A stretch of 64,000 bases of DNA from positions 1 to 64,000 of the forward strand of contig JAHBXD010000006.1 of assembly GCA_019636695.1 (NCBI GenBank), read 5' to 3'. The translations under genes were made by a program, and so were the position numbers. The notes under the pieces are model-generated. The model searched no databases, had not been told where the DNA came from, and was given only the letters and a program-made list of their open reading frames with translations. The DNA is from Phycisphaeraceae bacterium (lineage in GTDB: Bacteria > Planctomycetota > Phycisphaerae > Phycisphaerales > UBA1924). Of the stretch, positions 36,184-44,700 are shown one piece after another. Numbering within the stretch: the first letter of the stretch is position 1; each line of letters opens with the position of its first letter.

Positions 36184-38412
36184 ATGTATCCCGACCTTCG
36201 CACCTTCGTCCACGCGCTCGACACCTCGGGTGAACTTCTGCGCATTGCCGCCCCGGTTTCGCCTGTGCTAGATATCGCCGCATTCGCCGACCTGGTCAGT
36301 AAGGCGGCCGCGCCATGTCTGCCCTCTCCTGCCGCGCAATGCAACGATCCCCGTTTTTTTCACCGGGGCGGACCGGCCCTGCTCTTTGAAAGCGTTCAAG
36401 GTTCCGGGTTCCCCGTTCTGATCAACGCCTACGGCAGCTACCGAAGGATGGAAATGGCCTTGGGCTGCGATGCATCGGGCAGCCGACAACCTTCGCACCG
36501 CGGTGCGGGCGAACGGGGTTCCTCGGGTTTTGAGTCCATCGCTTCACGCATCGCCGAGCTCGTCAAACCTCAGCCGCCACGAACGCTCGGCGAAGCCCTC
36601 CATAAGGCGCGCCAGTTCGCACCCTTGCTCCGGATCGGACCGAAGCGGGTGCGCCGCGGCGATTGCCAAGAGGTCGTACTCGAAGGCGATGCCGTCGATC
36701 TCACCATACTTCCGCTTCTGCGATGCTGGCCCCTCGATGGTGATTTCGCCGTGCTCGGGTATCCCCGTGATACCAATGCAGGTGTTCCAGGGCTTGGTCA
36801 TCCCGACATCGATCCGGAGACCTGGGATCGCATGTACCGGGGGCGATATATCACCTTTGGAGGCATTCACACCATTCATGCCGATGATCGAGATGCACCG
36901 CGCCCGGCGAGCCACAACATCGGGATGTATCGCGTTCAGTTGCTCGGCAAACGCACGATGGCGATGCATTGGCACATGCACCACGACGGCGCGTCCCACT
37001 GGCGATCTTGGAAGAAACTCGGTCGGCCGATGCCCGTCGCCATTGCCCTCGGTGGCGAGAGCGTGCTTCCCTACGCCGCTACATGCCCGCTTCCACCCGG
37101 GATCAGCGAACTCCACATGGCCGGGTTTCTGAATCGACGCGGCATCCGCATGGTTCGCGCGCGCACGGTACCGCTGTGGGTGCCCGCCAATGCCGAGATC
37201 GTGATCGAGGGGTTCGTCAGTCATGAATCAGGCATCATCGGATGGGATCCGTGCGATCCGAACGCCGGGCCGCTCGGTCCCGGGGCGGTCTTTGAAGGGC
37301 CTTTCGGTGACCATACGGGGTTCTATTCTCTTCCCGACCGTTATCCGCTACTCACGGTGACGGCGATCACTCATCGCCGAGACGCGATCTATCCCACGAC
37401 CATTGTCGGGTTGCCGCCGCAGGAGGACTATTACCTCGGCAAGGCTACCGAGCGCATCATGTTTCCGCTGCTCAAGACCATCATTCATGATATCGACGAC
37501 TACGATCTTCCCCAGTTCGGCGCTTTCCACAACTGTGCGTGCGTGCGCATCACCAAGTCGTATCCTATGCAGGCTCGTCGGGTGATGCACAGCATCTGGG
37601 GCGCCGGGCAAATGGCGTGGACCAAATGCCTCTTTGTCGTTGACGACTCGGTGAATGTTCACGACACGCCGGCCGTGCTGCGTGCGGCGGCACGTTTCTG
37701 CCGTCCGGATCGCGATCTTGAGCGTGTTCACGGGCCGTTGGACATTCTCGATCATGCCGCGCCGCGATTGGGCGCGGGCAGCAAAATCGGATTTGACTGC
37801 ACCCCCAAGCGCGATGGTGAGCAGATTGCCGGGCTTGATCTCACGCCTCCGTGGGAGCCCCCGCCTCCGGAAGTTCGCAAGGCACTGGTCTCCCGGGTCT
37901 GCGCATTGTCGGGCGTTATCGCCGCGGCATGGCCCGAAGAACTTGCTGGCTGGCTGTTTGTCCAGATCGACATGCAGCCGCCAGCGGAGTGGAACGGAGG
38001 GATGCCCGCACTGCCGGAAGCCGTGCCGACCAAGCGTAATGCGGGAGCGCCCTCGTCACCCTCGGGGAGGACTTCAGGCGGTACCGCTGCGAGCGGTTCG
38101 GCCGAGCGACATGCCCGCATGGTCGGGCGGGCAGTGCTCGAGTTGCCCGATTGTCCTCCGTTTGTCATCGTGGTCGGACCCCACGCCGACATCACCGACC
38201 CGGATTCTGTCCTTTTTCATTGGTGTGCGAATTTCGATCCCGGTCGAGATGCGATCGTGTTCGGCCATCGCATCGCCTTTGACGCCGCCCCCAAGACAGC
38301 GGGTGAAGTGATCAACGGCGAGCCGGTGCGTTCGTGGCCTCCTCTGATCAGCATGGATCCGGTCGCAACCGAGCGCATTCGCCCGCTCCTCGACGGCGTG
38401 CGGCGGGCGTAG
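36184..38412 (+). CDS. UbiD-family decarboxylase
   Basis: UbiD enzymes decarboxylate aromatic or alpha,beta-unsaturated acids with prenylated FMN. The phrases MYRGRYITFGG, TMAMHWHMHHDGASHWR, PVAIALGG, EIVIEGFV, EGPFGDHTG and FHNCACVRITKSYPMQARRVMHSIWG are all UbiD-like and continue through the C-terminal domain. At 742 residues it is longer than the usual 450-610, with an N-terminal insert around residues 95-125 and a Gly/Ser/Thr-rich insert near residues 620-640. In planctomycetes such genes often belong to menaquinone synthesis, which would suit the ActABCDEF operon; no ubiX is nearby. TAGGCT (36170-36175) lies eight bases before the ATG. Confidence 0.88.
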   Translation: MYPDLRTFVHALDTSGELLRIAAPVSPVLDIAAFADLVSKAAAPCLPSPAAQCNDPRFFHRGGPALLFESVQGSGFPVLINAYGSYRRMEMALGCDASGSRQPSHRGAGERGSSGFESIASRIAELVKPQPPRTLGEALHKARQFAPLLRIGPKRVRRGDCQEVVLEGDAVDLTILPLLRCWPLDGDFAVLGYPRDTNAGVPGLGHPDIDPETWDRMYRGRYITFGGIHTIHADDRDAPRPASHNIGMYRVQLLGKRTMAMHWHMHHDGASHWRSWKKLGRPMPVAIALGGESVLPYAATCPLPPGISELHMAGFLNRRGIRMVRARTVPLWVPANAEIVIEGFVSHESGIIGWDPCDPNAGPLGPGAVFEGPFGDHTGFYSLPDRYPLLTVTAITHRRDAIYPTTIVGLPPQEDYYLGKATERIMFPLLKTIIHDIDDYDLPQFGAFHNCACVRITKSYPMQARRVMHSIWGAGQMAWTKCLFVVDDSVNVHDTPAVLRAAARFCRPDRDLERVHGPLDILDHAAPRLGAGSKIGFDCTPKRDGEQIAGLDLTPPWEPPPPEVRKALVSRVCALSGVIAAAWPEELAGWLFVQIDMQPPAEWNGGMPALPEAVPTKRNAGAPSSPSGRTSGGTAASGSAERHARMVGRAVLELPDCPPFVIVVGPHADITDPDSVLFHWCANFDPGRDAIVFGHRIAFDAAPKTAGEVINGEPVRSWPPLISMDPVATERIRPLLDGVRRA

Positions 38413-38449
38413 TGGGGGGCATCCTAGGCGTTTCACCGGGGCTTTGTGC

Positions 38450-39271
38450 TCACGCGGCATTGGCGATGCGCCATGCCCGCATCGAGGTGATGATCGACTC
38501 ATCCGGCGTCGCGGGCGTGCCATTGGGTCGTGCCAGAAGATACCCCTGCACATGCGTAACGCCCGCCTCGATCGCGGCATGCAGTTCAGGCCTGGTTTCA
38601 ACACCTTCGGCGATAATCCGGATACCAGCATCGAGCCCGAATTGCACAAGCCCGCGCACCAGATGACGGCACATGCCATCATGCGGAAGAGACTGCACAA
38701 AGCTTCTGTCAAGCTTGATCCACTCGGGGCGGAGCATCAGAATCCGAGAGAGACCGCTCCAGCCTGCGCCGACATCATCCAAGGCGATTTGAAACCCGTG
38801 CGCGTGAGCTTTGGCAATGGCAGCGGCAAGTGCCACTTCATCGGCCCACGACTGACGCTCGGTTACTTCGAGCACGATCTGTTTCGGTGACAGCCCGAAT
38901 CGTTCCGCGCGACGGGCGAGTCGTTCGATCGTGCCCGGTTCGATCAACGCCCCGGGAGCACAGTTGAGGAACAAGGCTCCCGGCCACGGCAGACCACGCC
39001 ATGCACGCAGCGCCCGTCTATGAGCCAGGCGGTCGGCCTCGCTTGCACGCCCGCTTGCTTCCGCCGCGTTGAAGAATGCCTGTGCCGATCGAAATCCTGT
39101 TCCGTTCCGGGGTCGGGCGAGGGCTTCCACACCAGCCGTCAGTCCGGTGGCTACATCTACGATGGGCTGAAACACCACATCCAGTGCGCCTTGACGGAGC
39201 GTCCGGAGAAGTATCCGGGCCTCCCTTCGCCAGACGCTGTATCCGGTTCTCGGTCCGCTTCTTATCTGCAT
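38450..39271 (-). CDS. EAL-domain cyclic-di-GMP phosphodiesterase
   Basis: A complete EAL domain with no partner domain: VFQPIVDVATGLTAGVEALARP (the EAL motif), LFLNCAPG, LEVTER, ALDDVGAGWSGL, RPEWIKLDRS, IAEGVET and VQGYLLARP. The key Glu, Asn, Glu, DD, Lys and Glu positions are present, so it should hydrolyse c-di-GMP to pGpG. The start is put at 39271 because GAGGG lies nine bases upstream and the longer frame to 39454 would begin almost on top of the terminator of the upstream gene. Confidence 0.9.
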   Translation of the reverse strand: MQIRSGPRTGYSVWRREARILLRTLRQGALDVVFQPIVDVATGLTAGVEALARPRNGTGFRSAQAFFNAAEASGRASEADRLAHRRALRAWRGLPWPGALFLNCAPGALIEPGTIERLARRAERFGLSPKQIVLEVTERQSWADEVALAAAIAKAHAHGFQIALDDVGAGWSGLSRILMLRPEWIKLDRSFVQSLPHDGMCRHLVRGLVQFGLDAGIRIIAEGVETRPELHAAIEAGVTHVQGYLLARPNGTPATPDESIITSMRAWRIANAA

Positions 39272-39465
39272 GTCTCTCATCCCTCGGCGAAGGGGGCGCC
39301 CTCGCGTTCCCTGTTTCGGATTCCCGCAGACACCAAACCACTTTCGGAGTGATTGTGCCGCGGCGGTTACGCCGACCGAATCGGTCATCGGGAGGTCGCC
39401 GACCATGCGGGCATGTTCTCGGCCGATTGGTTCGGATGTGGAAAGGAGTTGCATTCTGACGTCCG

Positions 39466-39493
39466 AAAAAAAACCCCGCCGAAATCGGCGGGG
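39466..39493 (-). terminator. Rho-independent terminator after the OmpA-like gene
   Basis: On the minus strand a nine-base-pair stem of CCCCGCCGA and TCGGCGGGG is followed by eight Ts (As at 39466-39473 on the plus strand). It separates the OmpA-like gene from the EAL gene. Confidence 0.92.
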
Positions 39494-39546
39494 TATGTGG
39501 CGATGGAAGATGGCCGCGCGGGGTTAGCGAACGCGAAATTCAGAAC

Positions 39547-40425
39547 TCATTTCGTGCCGTCAATGACTCGGGGCGGAGGAGCGGTGCGATCAGGCGTCAT
39601 GACGCGAATGCCGTCATCCGTCGGAACGGATGCGGTCAGGCCGGCAGTGCTCGGACGCAGGAAGATTTCGACTCGCCGGTTCTGCGGCGTGTTGCCGGTC
39701 GACGTGTTGGCTACCAACGGGCGGTGCTCGCCCCAGCCTCCGACCATCATGCGCGAAGCAGGAATACCGAGTTTGGTCAGTTCCGTACGCACGCTGATGG
39801 CGCGATGTGCGGAGAGATGCACGTTCGTCGGGTGACGCTCGGCAGTCCGAGCACTGATCGGCTGGCTGTCCGTATGCCCGACGATTTCCACGTCGTACGC
39901 TGCACCGCTGCCCTGAAGAATTTGAGCGAACTGGCTCAAAGTCTGCACCGCGCCGGGGCGAACAACATCAGAGCCTGAGTCGAACGTCAGGTCGCTGTTG
40001 AAGCGAAGCATGCCGCGTGACGAGTCATAGGTCAGGATGTCGCGGTAGCGAGACGCCAAGGCCGCCAGGGCCTGATCGGTCGCCGGATCGAGCGAAATGG
40101 TGTCGAGAGCATTCAGCCCGGCCTGCATGCGCCGGATGACATCGTCCTTCTCGCGGAGCTGACGCTCATACTCACTGATCAGCGCCTGGTTCTGGCCCGG
40201 CACGCCGCGAAGGGCTGCCAGTTCGCGATCTTTGAGTGCCAGCGAACGATTGGCTGACTCCAGTTCTGATTGCATTGAGGCCAACTGGCCTTGCAGCGCG
40301 CGGTTCGTGCGGTTTGCATCGTCATACGCACGCTGATTCGCGCACCCGCCGAGCATCCCGCCCAGTACGAGTACGCTCATGGCCCCGGCCAACAGCTTCC
40401 CTGCCGCGATCCTTCCGATCCCCAT
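39547..40425 (-). CDS. OmpA-family lipoprotein, Pal-like
   Basis: A 292-residue protein with lipobox MLGGC at about residue 28, a coiled-coil segment (residues 40-95, heptads LQGQLASMQSELESANRSL), and a C-terminal OmpA domain: DVVRPGAVQTLSQFA, VEIVGHTDSQPI, RMMVGGWGEHRPL and NRRVEIFL. Such proteins bind peptidoglycan and tie it to the outer membrane. GGAAGGAG precedes the ATG by seven bases. A strong terminator follows. Confidence 0.9.
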   Translation of the reverse strand: MGIGRIAAGKLLAGAMSVLVLGGMLGGCANQRAYDDANRTNRALQGQLASMQSELESANRSLALKDRELAALRGVPGQNQALISEYERQLREKDDVIRRMQAGLNALDTISLDPATDQALAALASRYRDILTYDSSRGMLRFNSDLTFDSGSDVVRPGAVQTLSQFAQILQGSGAAYDVEIVGHTDSQPISARTAERHPTNVHLSAHRAISVRTELTKLGIPASRMMVGGWGEHRPLVANTSTGNTPQNRRVEIFLRPSTAGLTASVPTDDGIRVMTPDRTAPPPRVIDGTK

Positions 40426-40545
40426 GCCAATACTCCTTCCATGTCGCCGCGACTCCGCGCGGCGGGTGCCCGTGAGAAGTCAGCGTACGCCCTCGGAACG
40501 CATTCGTCACGGCGGAACCCAGGCAAACGTCGGGAGATCGACAGG

Positions 40546-41967
40546 TTGTCCACCATTCGCGAACATCCCTGGCCGGTGAACTCGGACTTCTTGACCCGTG
40601 CGGCAGCTTCCGGGTGCCCGGTGGTCGAGGTTCGTGCGACGGCCGCGCTCGATGCATTGGGTACTGCGATTGCCCCGGCTGCCATTCGGTTTGATGTCGC
40701 CTCCGGAAAAATCCTTGCGCTTGGCGAGCAGGCCGGAGACCTCCCGGCCATTTCTGATGCCGCAGTCCTCAATCTGGAATCGGCAGTCCTCATCCCAGGT
40801 CTGGTGAACGCCCACGCACATCTCGATCTCACACTGATCGGGCCGGTTCCGCATGCTTCCGACGCAGGGTTTGTCTCGTGGATCGAGAACGTTCGTACCG
40901 GGAGACCGAGCACTGAGGCCGAGATCGAGCGCGCGGTCCAAGCTGGCATCGTCATGACTTTGCGAGGGGGCACGGTAGCGATCGGCGACATCGCGGGAGC
41001 AGCCGGCGGAATACCGCAGCGCGCTCCGTGGCGAACACTCGACGCAAGTACGCTCTGGGGCGTGAGTTACATCGAAGCATTCGCTATGGGTGCTCGAGAG
41101 AGTGCAGCCCTTGAACGGCTTGAGACCTTCTTCGACGCGCTCTTGTCCGCGGGTTCGATTTCCAAAACGATGCGAATAGGGCTTTCGCCGCATGCACCGT
41201 ATTCGGTCAGCCGCAACGCCTATCGCTGCATGCTGAAGTTGGCCAAGACAAACGGGTTACCTGTCTGCACGCACCTAGGCGAATCACCAGAGGAGCGGGC
41301 ATTGGTTGCCCATGGATCCGGGCCGCTGAGGACATTTCTTGAGCGCTTGGGAATTTGGAAGAGCGATCTGGCATCATTATTTGGACTCGGGCTTTCCCCG
41401 GTCGAGCATCTCGCAGAGTTTCTTGATTCCAACGTCGCGGCAATCCATGTGAATGACTGCCCAGATGCCTCCTTCGCCCTTCTGGCGAGCTCCGGAGCAT
41501 CTGTTGTCTATTGTCCTCGGGCTTCGGCCTATTTCGCTGCTGAAGCGTCATTCGGACCACACCGTTATCAGGAGATGCTGGCCCAGGGCATACCCGTCGC
41601 TCTTGGGACGGACTCAGTTTTGAATTTGCCCCCCGAAACAAGGGGGTGCGATCTTGAATTCGGCTGTGATTTGCACGGGCGGCTGCCGCAGGGGGGCAGG
41701 ATCAGCGTTCTGGATGAAATGCGAGTGCTCTCGCAGCGCGATGGTGCGGATCCAGATCTTCTCCTGGCGATGGGGACAATCCATGGCGCAAAGGTGCTTG
41801 GTATTCCCCAGGATCGTTTCGGGCTGCGCGTGGGTGACCGGCCGATCGGCTTGGTTTCAATTCCGATCCCGGAACTGCGAGAACCATCGAAATCAGATGC
41901 TGCCGAGTGCTGGAAAATTGTCCTCAAGAGCGATTCCGCCCCACGTTTGCTGTGGATGTGGAAATAA
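40546..41967 (+). CDS. Amidohydrolase family metal-dependent hydrolase
   Basis: A 473-residue deaminase/chlorohydrolase-type amidohydrolase. Metal and catalytic motifs are in place: VNAHAHLDL, SPHAPYSVS, HLGESPEE, HVNDCPD and ALGTDSVLN, with a C-terminal GAKVLG and a closing beta-sandwich segment. The likely substrates are purine, pyrimidine or S-adenosylhomocysteine-like deamination targets; it may also be the aminofutalosine deaminase type used in menaquinone synthesis. The start is taken as TTG at 40546, with GGGAG nine bases upstream; the frame is open much further to 40291. Confidence 0.8.
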   Translation: MSTIREHPWPVNSDFLTRAAASGCPVVEVRATAALDALGTAIAPAAIRFDVASGKILALGEQAGDLPAISDAAVLNLESAVLIPGLVNAHAHLDLTLIGPVPHASDAGFVSWIENVRTGRPSTEAEIERAVQAGIVMTLRGGTVAIGDIAGAAGGIPQRAPWRTLDASTLWGVSYIEAFAMGARESAALERLETFFDALLSAGSISKTMRIGLSPHAPYSVSRNAYRCMLKLAKTNGLPVCTHLGESPEERALVAHGSGPLRTFLERLGIWKSDLASLFGLGLSPVEHLAEFLDSNVAAIHVNDCPDASFALLASSGASVVYCPRASAYFAAEASFGPHRYQEMLAQGIPVALGTDSVLNLPPETRGCDLEFGCDLHGRLPQGGRISVLDEMRVLSQRDGADPDLLLAMGTIHGAKVLGIPQDRFGLRVGDRPIGLVSIPIPELREPSKSDAAECWKIVLKSDSAPRLLWMWK

Positions 41968-42057
41968 TCCTGTCAGGCAGCAACGAGAAGCGGTCGCCGT
42001 TTGTCCGCGAGGATGGTATCGGGCGCATCAGGCGCGCTGGTACGCGAGAAAGGACGC

Positions 42058-44700
42058 ATGAGCGCCAAATGGGTGCGGAGTAAGGCGTGGGACGACCGGG
42101 TGTTCCCACGGTGGGCATGGCCCATCAAGTGCGTGGTGCGTGCGTTCAGCACCATCACCCTCGCGGTGGTGATTTTGTCTGCGATCGCTTTGTATGGGAT
42201 TGCGGCGAGCGTGCCGATCGGCTTGCTGGCCAAAATCCCGACGTATGTGTTGTATGGGGTCGCGCTCGGATCGTTGGCCGCGTCGATGCTGATACTCGGG
42301 TGCGGCTCGGCGTGGTTGGGGCTGCGGCGCCGGTCGCGCGTTGCGCAGTTCAGCGTAACGGTGCCGCTGGGCGTGGTGCTGTTGGCGGCGTCGTGGTTTC
42401 TTTGGACCAGTGCGATCTGGCCGATGCTGCGGTGGGATCCAGGGACCGGCAGCGGCTTCATGATGTTTTCGGATTTTGTCGAGCGGAATAAATCGATCAC
42501 GCTTCGACGGCTGCCTTACGTCGAGATGAGCGAACTTGAGTTCTATTCCTGGTGGCCGATGCGGCTGCTGCTTCTCGCTTTTGTCGCCAACATGGTGGTT
42601 GCGACGGTACGACGGATCGAGTTCAAGTTCGTCAACCTCGGCGTATTGATGGTGCACACAGGGATCGTGCTGATCGCACTAGGGAGCGTGTATTACTCAG
42701 CACTCAAGCGCGAAGGCGACATGATTCTTGATTCCGGACCGGCGCCCGTGAGGGGCGGCATCACGCCGGGTTCCTGGCGAAGCGGTTTTTATGATGGCCA
42801 GGCGGTCGCCGTCTGCGTTCGTCCCGCGGGGGGGCTTCGCTGGCTGACGATTCCGACACGAGGTGTGCCGCGGTACAACGACTATGACCTGCTGGCGCAC
42901 GACGAGTTGAGCGCCTGGGGCGTCTTCGGTCCGCCTGATCCTCAAGGCGAAGCCCCATCACGCACGCTTGCAATGCCGGTGCGCACGCCTCCTGCCGAGA
43001 GCGCATTTGCGGATGTGAGAATGCGTATCGTCGGGTACGCCTCGTACGGAGAGGATGCCGTTGACTTTTCAGTGATTTCACGCGATTCGTCCGACACTCG
43101 AACCGAGTCGGCTGCGACGGTTTCGATGCACGTCGTCGAGGTCGGCCGCATGGATCGTGAAACCGGTTTTCAACTGACCAAGCGGCATTTCCTGACGCCG
43201 GATGTAGCCAAGTATCGCGGTTTTTCCTTGGCGGACGGCACGCAGGTTGACCTGGTGCCTCGGACTACGGCGGAATCCCGCGATGAGCTTGCGGCCACCG
43301 TGCCCGACGGTGCGTTGGCCAGCCTGATCATCGAGATTCCCAATTCGAACGATCTGCGTGGGCCGATGCGGGCCTCACTCGTGGGCGAGGCGGGCGGGCA
43401 ATCGTGGTTTGTGAAGGATCCACTGCCGATCGGTGAAACGGGCTGGATCGTGCAGTTAGAGGATTTTCAGCCGAAGAACGAGATGCGGCTCATCACACCC
43501 GGGTATGAGGACGCCGAGTCGGCGGTGGCTATTGTGCGGGTTGTGCCCCCGGAAGGCGCGCCGTTTCGACGGTACGTCTACGCACGTTTTCCTGAGATTG
43601 CACAGGATATTCTTGACGATATCGACCCTGCGACCGGCCGACCGATGCGGCGTGATCCGCACCCCGGAATCCGGCTCGGGCTTATCGATTCATCGGGCGA
43701 TCGTGTTCATCTGTGTATCGATGAGCAGGGGCATGTCAAGCCGATCATCCGCCGGAGAGGCGGCGAGGTTCGTGTCGGGCCGTGGATGGAGACGGCAGGC
43801 GTTATCACCGGCCTGAAAGATTCAACAGCGCTGCGGCTGGCGGGATTCCGGGCGGAGGCGGAGCTTGCGATTCGCCCGCGGAGTGTGCCCGAGCACAAGC
43901 GCGAGCGTGAGTTGGTCGGTAACCACGGTTCGGCTTGGATCGGTGTCGAAGTCACCAGCACCCGGTTTGACGGTTTTCGGCGCGTCGTCTGGTTGCCTTT
44001 CAACAAATATATTGCTTCTGGATTGACCACCGACCGGTACGCCCGCGTGCTCCTGCCCGACGGCCGCAACATCGAACTTGCGTTCGGCCGGGTTTTTCAC
44101 ATGTTTCATGACTTCATGATTCGGCTGGAGGACTTTCATGTTGAGGAGTATGCGCATCGGGGGGCGCCTCGTGATTATCAAAGCACCCTCTCGGTGGCGC
44201 CGCACTGGCAGCGATCGCTTCGATCGGAAAGCGGGCTGCCGATCGAGTCATTCCGTCCGTTCACGCACGTGGCGAAGCTGAATGCGCCGCTGCGTGCGCC
44301 GTACAACGTCTATGACACATCGCGCGGGGTGCTGGCTTCGTTCTTCGGCCGGCTCGTCAGCGGGCTTGATCCGCATCAGTTCAAATTTTCGCAGGCCGGG
44401 TGGGATTCGACCACGTGGGAGCGCACGCGAGCCATGGTCGATCGAGGCGAACTGGACCGCCCGAGCGTGCTTTTTACGATTCTTCAAGTCGGGAACAACC
44501 CAGGGATTCACATCATCGCGTTCGGGGGGATCTTGATGGCAGTGGGCATTCCCTGGGCGTTCTATCTGAAGCCATGGCTGATTCGTCGCGCATCGGCGAG
44601 AATTCGAGCAAAGTTGGCCGAGGCTTCGGCGACTGGGCGAGATGGTCGACCGCGTGCTGAACAATCATCACGCGCAACGGCGGAGGTAACCGCATCATGA
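42058..44700 (+). CDS. resB: ResB-like cytochrome c biogenesis protein
   Basis: System II cytochrome c maturation uses ResB with CcsA to carry haem and attach it to CxxCH motifs outside the membrane. This 880-residue protein has three N-terminal membrane segments (STITLAVVILSAIALYGIA, LGSLAASMLILGCG, FVNLGVLMVHTGIVLIALG), a very long extracytoplasmic part of about 600 residues, and a C-terminal helix NPGIHIIAFGGILMAVGIPWAFY, the arrangement of ResB. It is longer than the common 450-600 residues. Its last codons overlap the start of the CcsA gene (ATGA). Confidence 0.85.
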   Translation: MSAKWVRSKAWDDRVFPRWAWPIKCVVRAFSTITLAVVILSAIALYGIAASVPIGLLAKIPTYVLYGVALGSLAASMLILGCGSAWLGLRRRSRVAQFSVTVPLGVVLLAASWFLWTSAIWPMLRWDPGTGSGFMMFSDFVERNKSITLRRLPYVEMSELEFYSWWPMRLLLLAFVANMVVATVRRIEFKFVNLGVLMVHTGIVLIALGSVYYSALKREGDMILDSGPAPVRGGITPGSWRSGFYDGQAVAVCVRPAGGLRWLTIPTRGVPRYNDYDLLAHDELSAWGVFGPPDPQGEAPSRTLAMPVRTPPAESAFADVRMRIVGYASYGEDAVDFSVISRDSSDTRTESAATVSMHVVEVGRMDRETGFQLTKRHFLTPDVAKYRGFSLADGTQVDLVPRTTAESRDELAATVPDGALASLIIEIPNSNDLRGPMRASLVGEAGGQSWFVKDPLPIGETGWIVQLEDFQPKNEMRLITPGYEDAESAVAIVRVVPPEGAPFRRYVYARFPEIAQDILDDIDPATGRPMRRDPHPGIRLGLIDSSGDRVHLCIDEQGHVKPIIRRRGGEVRVGPWMETAGVITGLKDSTALRLAGFRAEAELAIRPRSVPEHKRERELVGNHGSAWIGVEVTSTRFDGFRRVVWLPFNKYIASGLTTDRYARVLLPDGRNIELAFGRVFHMFHDFMIRLEDFHVEEYAHRGAPRDYQSTLSVAPHWQRSLRSESGLPIESFRPFTHVAKLNAPLRAPYNVYDTSRGVLASFFGRLVSGLDPHQFKFSQAGWDSTTWERTRAMVDRGELDRPSVLFTILQVGNNPGIHIIAFGGILMAVGIPWAFYLKPWLIRRASARIRAKLAEASATGRDGRPRAEQSSRATAEVTAS

